From contig JAKTNV010000005.1 of NCBI GenBank assembly GCA_022747635.1, positions 48,389,013 to 48,453,012 of the forward strand: a stretch of DNA of 64,000 nt, given 5' to 3'. The DNA is from Hetaerina americana (Eukaryota > Arthropoda > Insecta > Odonata > Calopterygidae). Of the stretch, positions 58,966-64,000 are shown piece after piece. The position numbers were made by a program, and so were the translations under genes. The first letter of the stretch is position 1. Every line of letters begins with the position of its first letter. The notes beneath the pieces are model-generated. The model worked only from the letters and a program-made list of their open reading frames with translations, was not told the origin of the DNA and did no database searches.

Positions 58966-59600
58966 GGGACCTTCGTTGGAGGGCCCCGCTTTACTCTCAG
59001 GGCTACCTCGACGGACACCAATAACCACCCCTCATCCTACTACACCCCTCCCCCACACACTCCAACGCCAACAACGCCGCTCCCATATATATATATAAAC
59101 ACACACACAGACACACGACTTGCTCTCTCTCCCTTTCTCCCACCCCCCCCCTATTCCACGTCCAACCCCGTAGCCCCGGTCGTTATGGGTCCTCTGGGGT
59201 GGTGGCGGAGAGGCGATATTCACCCCACGAGTGCTTCCTCACCACTCAACCTCCTCTCCACCCCCGCACACGCTCACCATCACGACTCGCCTCTCATCTT
59301 GCCCGTGCTCCTCCTGCGCGCTGAAAACCCCCTGCCACTCTCTATCCCTTCTCCCCCTCTTCCCCCATCCACACACATACACACACCGGTGATATCACCC
59401 CGTAGGTCGCGGCGCCCTCCAGAGCGGAATTACATGCACCGCACGACGACGCACTCCCTTAACCTAGGTAAACGTCGGCCAATTTTATGAGGACGGGATG
59501 CCCCCTTCCTCGCCGGGAAAAGAGCGAGAGGGTAGTGGAGGAGAAGAGAGGACGGCGCGGGAAACGGTCGGTTTATCTCGTGATAACAATGTTCGCTGAA
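58966..59600. repeat. C/T-rich block, short microsatellite and CpG-rich segment
   Basis: 58990-59390 is C/T-rich. A compound (AT)n(AC)n microsatellite lies at 59085-59116. From 59390 to 59575 CpG is frequent, with GGTCGCGGCGCC near 59404 and GGACGGCGCGG near 59548. No coding motif was recognised. Confidence 0.5.
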
Positions 59601-62600
59601 GTGAAACTAAACGCCGTTTTCAACGAGGCATCCCAAATCCCTCGTGGATTGGCGGGATAAATTTCTTTAAGGAACCAAGAGGCGTTTTTGAGTGGATCTT
59701 TTCATGGTACTCATGATATCATGAATAAGTGAGCGTAAGCTAATAAGTAATTATTCTCATGATGTCTGAAGAATGTATTTTATTGGTAAATAGAAGGCTT
59801 TTTTCGGAAATAAATCGGTCGTATGGATGCTAATCTTTCAAAAAAATCTTGTTTCTCATCCTTTTTCTCTGATAATGGTGAAAATGAAGCGATTGCATTT
59901 CCGAAGGACAGTTTTTACCAGAGGATTACCTTTGCACTAATAATTCCGTCCATGTGAACAAAAGATCGATGCTATGGTTTCCCATACAAATTATGAAAAT
60001 AAACTAAGTATTAAAAACCACAAATGCCGGTACGTACCAAATATGTCTCTAACAACTCTGTTAAATACCTACTGCTATATTTCTCCAAAGTAGAAGTCAT
60101 GTAATATGAAAAATAATGAGAAATACTGTAAATACAAAATGATTGTTTCAATATATATCAACATAAAACTTGATTCCATGCGGCTTCAGCCAGGGTTATA
60201 ATATTTGCTAGTTGCTTCAGGTTAAAAAAATCAGGAAGGAAAGGAGATCATAGCTTTAGATATAGTGCATATAATCACACCCAAAATTCTCAAAAAATAC
60301 TGATGTGAATTGTAAAAATGTCGGTTTTGCGTGTTAATGTGCTCTTTGGAATTTCAAGAAATGACTAAGCCATTATGAAATTGTGTATTTTTGCCACAAT
60401 AAATGTAAAATGAATGGAAAAAATTCACGTTCATTTGCTTAGGGTCATTTTATTAACACAATCCAGGAAACTTTGAGATTCATCGTGTTATTCGGAAATG
60501 CTTTCCTTGATTGATTATTTCCTTCTTTCAAGCTCTTGACAGACATCTGCCAACTGAAACGTGAGACATTTGACGTATCACAAAATATATTGAATCAACA
60601 TTAAATCTCAAAAGAAATTGTATAAATTACGTCATCCGCTAAAAATATATTTTATTTCCAGTTTTATTTACCTCTAAAGTCATGCTTCAAAGGAGACTTT
60701 TTATTGAATATGGGTATCCACCTCCATTGCGTCAATCCTACGACAGCAACGTTACACATTTAGACCTGAAAGTCTAGTTCCTCATCTTTGCCCCATACTT
60801 TAGTCGAAAATCTAATTTTTATGGATAGTAATCAACAGAAACCTTCCTTAGATGAACCATAGCCGAACCAATATCGTCTGTATGACCTTTCCTATCGGTC
60901 TCAATGCTCGTGAAATAAACATGTCATGTTAACAAGCCAACATTCTTAGCATCCACGAATAATTGTTTACCAGCTTAAGGGAAGAACTTTCACCCTGGCC
61001 ACCTCTTCAATAAGGAATGGGGCGTTTTTCTTTTTTCCCTGAGCTAAGAATGAAATCCAATCAACCCCTATTAAAGGGTCATGAACATTTTGGATGAGTT
61101 CTATCAAGAAGCTTTGAAATAATTACTTTCCCATATTTTTCGCAATTTCCCTTTTTCCGTAATCTCATTTCCTTTTCATCGCGACCACCCACGCCAATCA
61201 TTTCTAACCTCCCACATATTCCTCCCCACATCCACCCACTTCCCTCCTTAGTAAACGTACTTAAATCAGCCGCCCCACCCCACTCAGCCTCATTTTTACC
61301 AGTCCTCCAGCTTACATTCCAAGGGGGTACCTCACACCCTTACCAATCTCATTTACCTCCGCCCACCGCTTTTGCCACCCGGAACCAGCATCTACTAGCC
61401 TTTCTTTCCCCTCTGCCGGAGAAACACCAGCGTCTCACATACACGTACCGTCGCACAGAAAGAAAACGGCGTGGGCGGTTTGTCATCGACAAAATTAATA
61501 TTTCATCGACTCCCTCTAGGGCGATCCAATCCCCCTCCACCTCCTGTATTTCTTCGCCTGGACCGCGCGGGGAGAAGCAAGGAGATGCCGAGGAAATGGG
61601 GAGGGATGAGCCGATGGGATTGGGGCGGGGCAGTGAAGGCTCAGGAAAACGTACAGGGCGGGTAAAAATAAAATATTTCTCGATTCTAGTTTTCAACACA
61701 TAACTCTTCGGCTTCAAAATAACAAGTAACCTATATTCGAGGCACAAAAAATGACTATACGGGATAAGGTAGCAAAAATGACATTCATAAATATCCTGAA
61801 AAGCAAACAAGATAGAAGAATATTCGACACGATATTGTTAAGGGTTCTATTGAGGAAGAAATTAGCTTCATCAATAATTATTGTAAATTAGGTCATCAGG
61901 GGCTGTTGACGGCCAAGAAATTTTGAAGATGAAATGGCACTTATTTTATTTCAGAATTCAATAGAAAAATCAACTTGGAGTAAACAATACCAGACCCAAA
62001 ATGATCACGTTTCAATAAAAACGTAGCTATATTAATCAAAAACACATAATTAGCAGTATAGTTGATACAGAGTTTACAAGGAGGAATCATACATATTGGC
62101 CATCAACAAAGTCTGTTTTAGCACATGGAGAACCGTTATTCACTTCATTTCAGAGCTCATTTTTGTTGAATTGTAAAATTTCCTTTCATCTGGGAAAAAT
62201 ATTTTGTGCCTCTTTGCTGCACACTAATACAAATGTCAAGAGTTTAGGAAACCATCTCAGTAATTATTAATATTTGAGTATTAGTGATTCCGCAATTTTT
62301 AATGAAAATCGAATATCTATCGAAAAGTTATTTCAAAATATTTTCATTCTTTTTTTGAAAATTGGTGACCATGTGGGTCTGGCGCTCACTAAATATAATG
62401 GTAACACATTCATTGCCTTCATCAACTTAATCAAAATTTTTTGAACATATTTTTCTGAGTCTCGCATTGTTTTGAAAATTTTGAAGATCATTTGAATGCC
62501 TCACACTAAATCTCAAGTGAAAACAATTGTTTATCACGTGGTTTTTCAAAATGTTCCACTTTTGGCCGCGCAGCTATATTCTAAGATAAAATGATGAATG

Positions 62601-63145
62601 TTATCACTATAGCATAGCGTCCATTTAGTACGTAAAATCAGAATGATTTTATGTAATTGGTATTTACAGAAGGTCAAATGATCGATTTATGGACAAATTT
62701 AGTAGTTTCAGGCGTGATGTGGTGGAATTTCAATACAATAAACAATAGATAGTAACAGTTTTCCTCAAGAAAAATTTAGATTTTCCACTTATCTAGTAAG
62801 AAATATTCACTATATTTTCTTTATTAACCATTTCATGAGTCAAAATTGTCCCTTCTCAAAACACATAGGTTTTCCGTACTAATCAGACTCATCTTTTCAA
62901 TAAGTTTTCCTTACCCCGAATGCAACCAAATAATACAGAGGTGGAGGGGAAGAAGTAATGAAAAATGAATGAGCCAGAATTGGGGAATGGGAAGTAGCAT
63001 TGGGATTTGCAGCAAGAAGGCGTGTGCTGAGGGTGTGGTGGACTGGAAGTATTTGATAAATATCGCGACAACTGCGAGGAAAGTACGTGACTTGCAATGC
63101 AGCTTCGAGTCAGAGAGCATGGGGGGGTATTTCGTAAGAGAGTAG
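59601..63145. other. No gene seen; C/T patch at 61150-61340
   Basis: Mostly AT-rich. 60850-60935 shares an old repeat trace with 16165-16310. The 153-codon minus-strand frame at 61349-61810 spans a GC-richer patch and has no recognised domain. Confidence 0.4.
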
Positions 63146-63149
63146 CATA

Positions 63150-63470
63150 GAGGGGAGAGAGAGAGAGAGTGAGAAAACTTTAGGGCTCCCCGAGGAGCGT
63201 GGGACGAGGGGAACGTTCGATTGGGGCACTCAGGACAAAACCTCTAGCGCCGCACGTGCTGCATGTGAAAGTCACGCCGCCCGGGATCTGACGAACCGCT
63301 TCGAGAGTGCCCGGCGAACGGATGAGAGAAAAGGGCATAAGCAAATCGGACAGAGTTAACGGACGCCTACTGCAACGACCGTGGCAAGCGAGCGACAGCC
63401 AGAGTTGTTTATTAATAGTCTGATGCCTCACACATCTGCATGCTTCCCATCATGCTGACGGAAGAAAGGA
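63150..63470. other. CpG-rich segment with GAGA run and E-box
   Basis: A GAGAGAGAGAGAG run at 63157-63169 is followed by about 250 bases rich in CpG. The palindromic E-box CACGTG is present near 63255. This is compatible with a promoter or enhancer, but no transcript start or exon can be shown. Confidence 0.3.
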
Positions 63471-64000
63471 GCAAATACCACCGCTGCCTTCGATATCCAA
63501 AATATTTTCAACTTAAGCAACCCTTGCTCCCATGAAAGAGTACATTATATTGTATCGTTTTTGCTCATCGTAAAAATGTTCGAATAATTAGAATTGCGGG
63601 CTTTTGGTGTGTACTCAGACTATTTTTAGTAATTATAGAAAGTGTTTAATACATAGACATTCTATTAATTTTAGTAACTACAACCAACAAGTATAAATCA
63701 TAGGAATATGCTAAATAAATCAACTCCTTTATCAGAGTGGTACAATGCCTCAACAAGTGGTCATTTACAATAGATAAATTGTAAAAAAACCATTGGACAT
63801 TGTGAAGTCTGGCATCCGACATGGATGATAAAATTCAACCCCCGATTACATAGCCAAGATAGGCTATTGTCGCACAATTAGGCTGAGAGACTACCTAACA
63901 AATAGATTGAAGTTTTCGTTTTCCTGTGCAGTATTAGCACTAGGGAATATACTAGGTACATTCCCCCTCAGCTCGCTTAATGGCTGATGTCCAGGCACCC
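63471..64000. other. No gene seen; AT-rich DNA to the window end
   Basis: AT-rich DNA without recognised features. Confidence 0.4.

Noticed and set aside
1..64000. Intact tRNA genes, rRNA genes, CRISPR arrays or bacterial-type operons
   Set aside because: None seen; tRNA-like segments are all degenerate SINE heads and repeats are not spacer-repeat arrays.

Overview
The window is gene-poor nuclear DNA of an animal, most likely an arthropod and probably an insect. The evidence is the mix of mobile-element relics: a Penelope-like retroelement end carrying a GIY-YIG endonuclease, two mariner-type transposase ends, several 5'-truncated non-LTR (LINE) retrotransposon copies, and tRNA-derived SINEs. 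There are also long AT microsatellites and an AT-rich background broken by strand-asymmetric C/T- or G/A-rich blocks. Nothing bacterial or plasmid-like is present (no operons, phage genes or CRISPR array). I cannot name the species. No host protein-coding exon could be recognised; most long open frames lie in low-complexity C/T, G/A or AT DNA and are not genes.

Layout. 0-1 kb: 3' end of a Penelope-like element and a C/T-rich flank with repeated AACGGT words. 1-8.6 kb: unique AT-rich DNA, two microsatellites, a perfect 17-bp hairpin and a C/T block. 8.6-8.8 kb: a compact tRNA-Gly-like SINE on the minus strand. 9.5-13 kb: two C/T-rich blocks and an orphan SINE tail. 13.6 kb: a perfect 18-bp hairpin built on ACCGGT. 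15.0-15.85 kb: two different mariner transposase C-termini back to back, then a truncated LINE with its 3' tail. 21.9-23.0 kb: a purine-to-pyrimidine switch, followed by the C-terminus of a second LINE type. 25.7-27.7 kb: a decayed minus-strand LINE split by a SINE that is itself split by a second SINE. 28.3 kb: another fragment of that LINE family. 30.6 kb: a candidate SINE. 33-37.1 kb: inverted repeats, a 108-bp tandem duplication and a cluster of repeat modules, one inside a large palindrome. 38-44.7 kb: mostly unique AT-rich DNA. 44.76-45.49 kb: the best preserved LINE 3' end, with a 205-codon open frame. 46-64 kb: AT-rich DNA alternating with CpG-containing C/T or G/A blocks that may be regulatory or simply compositional.

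The identifiable proteins are all fragments of mobile elements: GIY-YIG endonuclease, reverse-transcriptase regions and mariner transposase tails. None is complete, so no element here is expected to move on its own. The copies do record order: the minus-strand LINE inserted first, the tRNA-Gly SINE landed in it, and the second SINE landed in that one with a visible 12-bp target duplication. I did not find a clear new molecular system. The most unusual items are the triple nest, the tandem mariner tails, the palindrome/module cluster at 36-37 kb, and the perfect hairpins.
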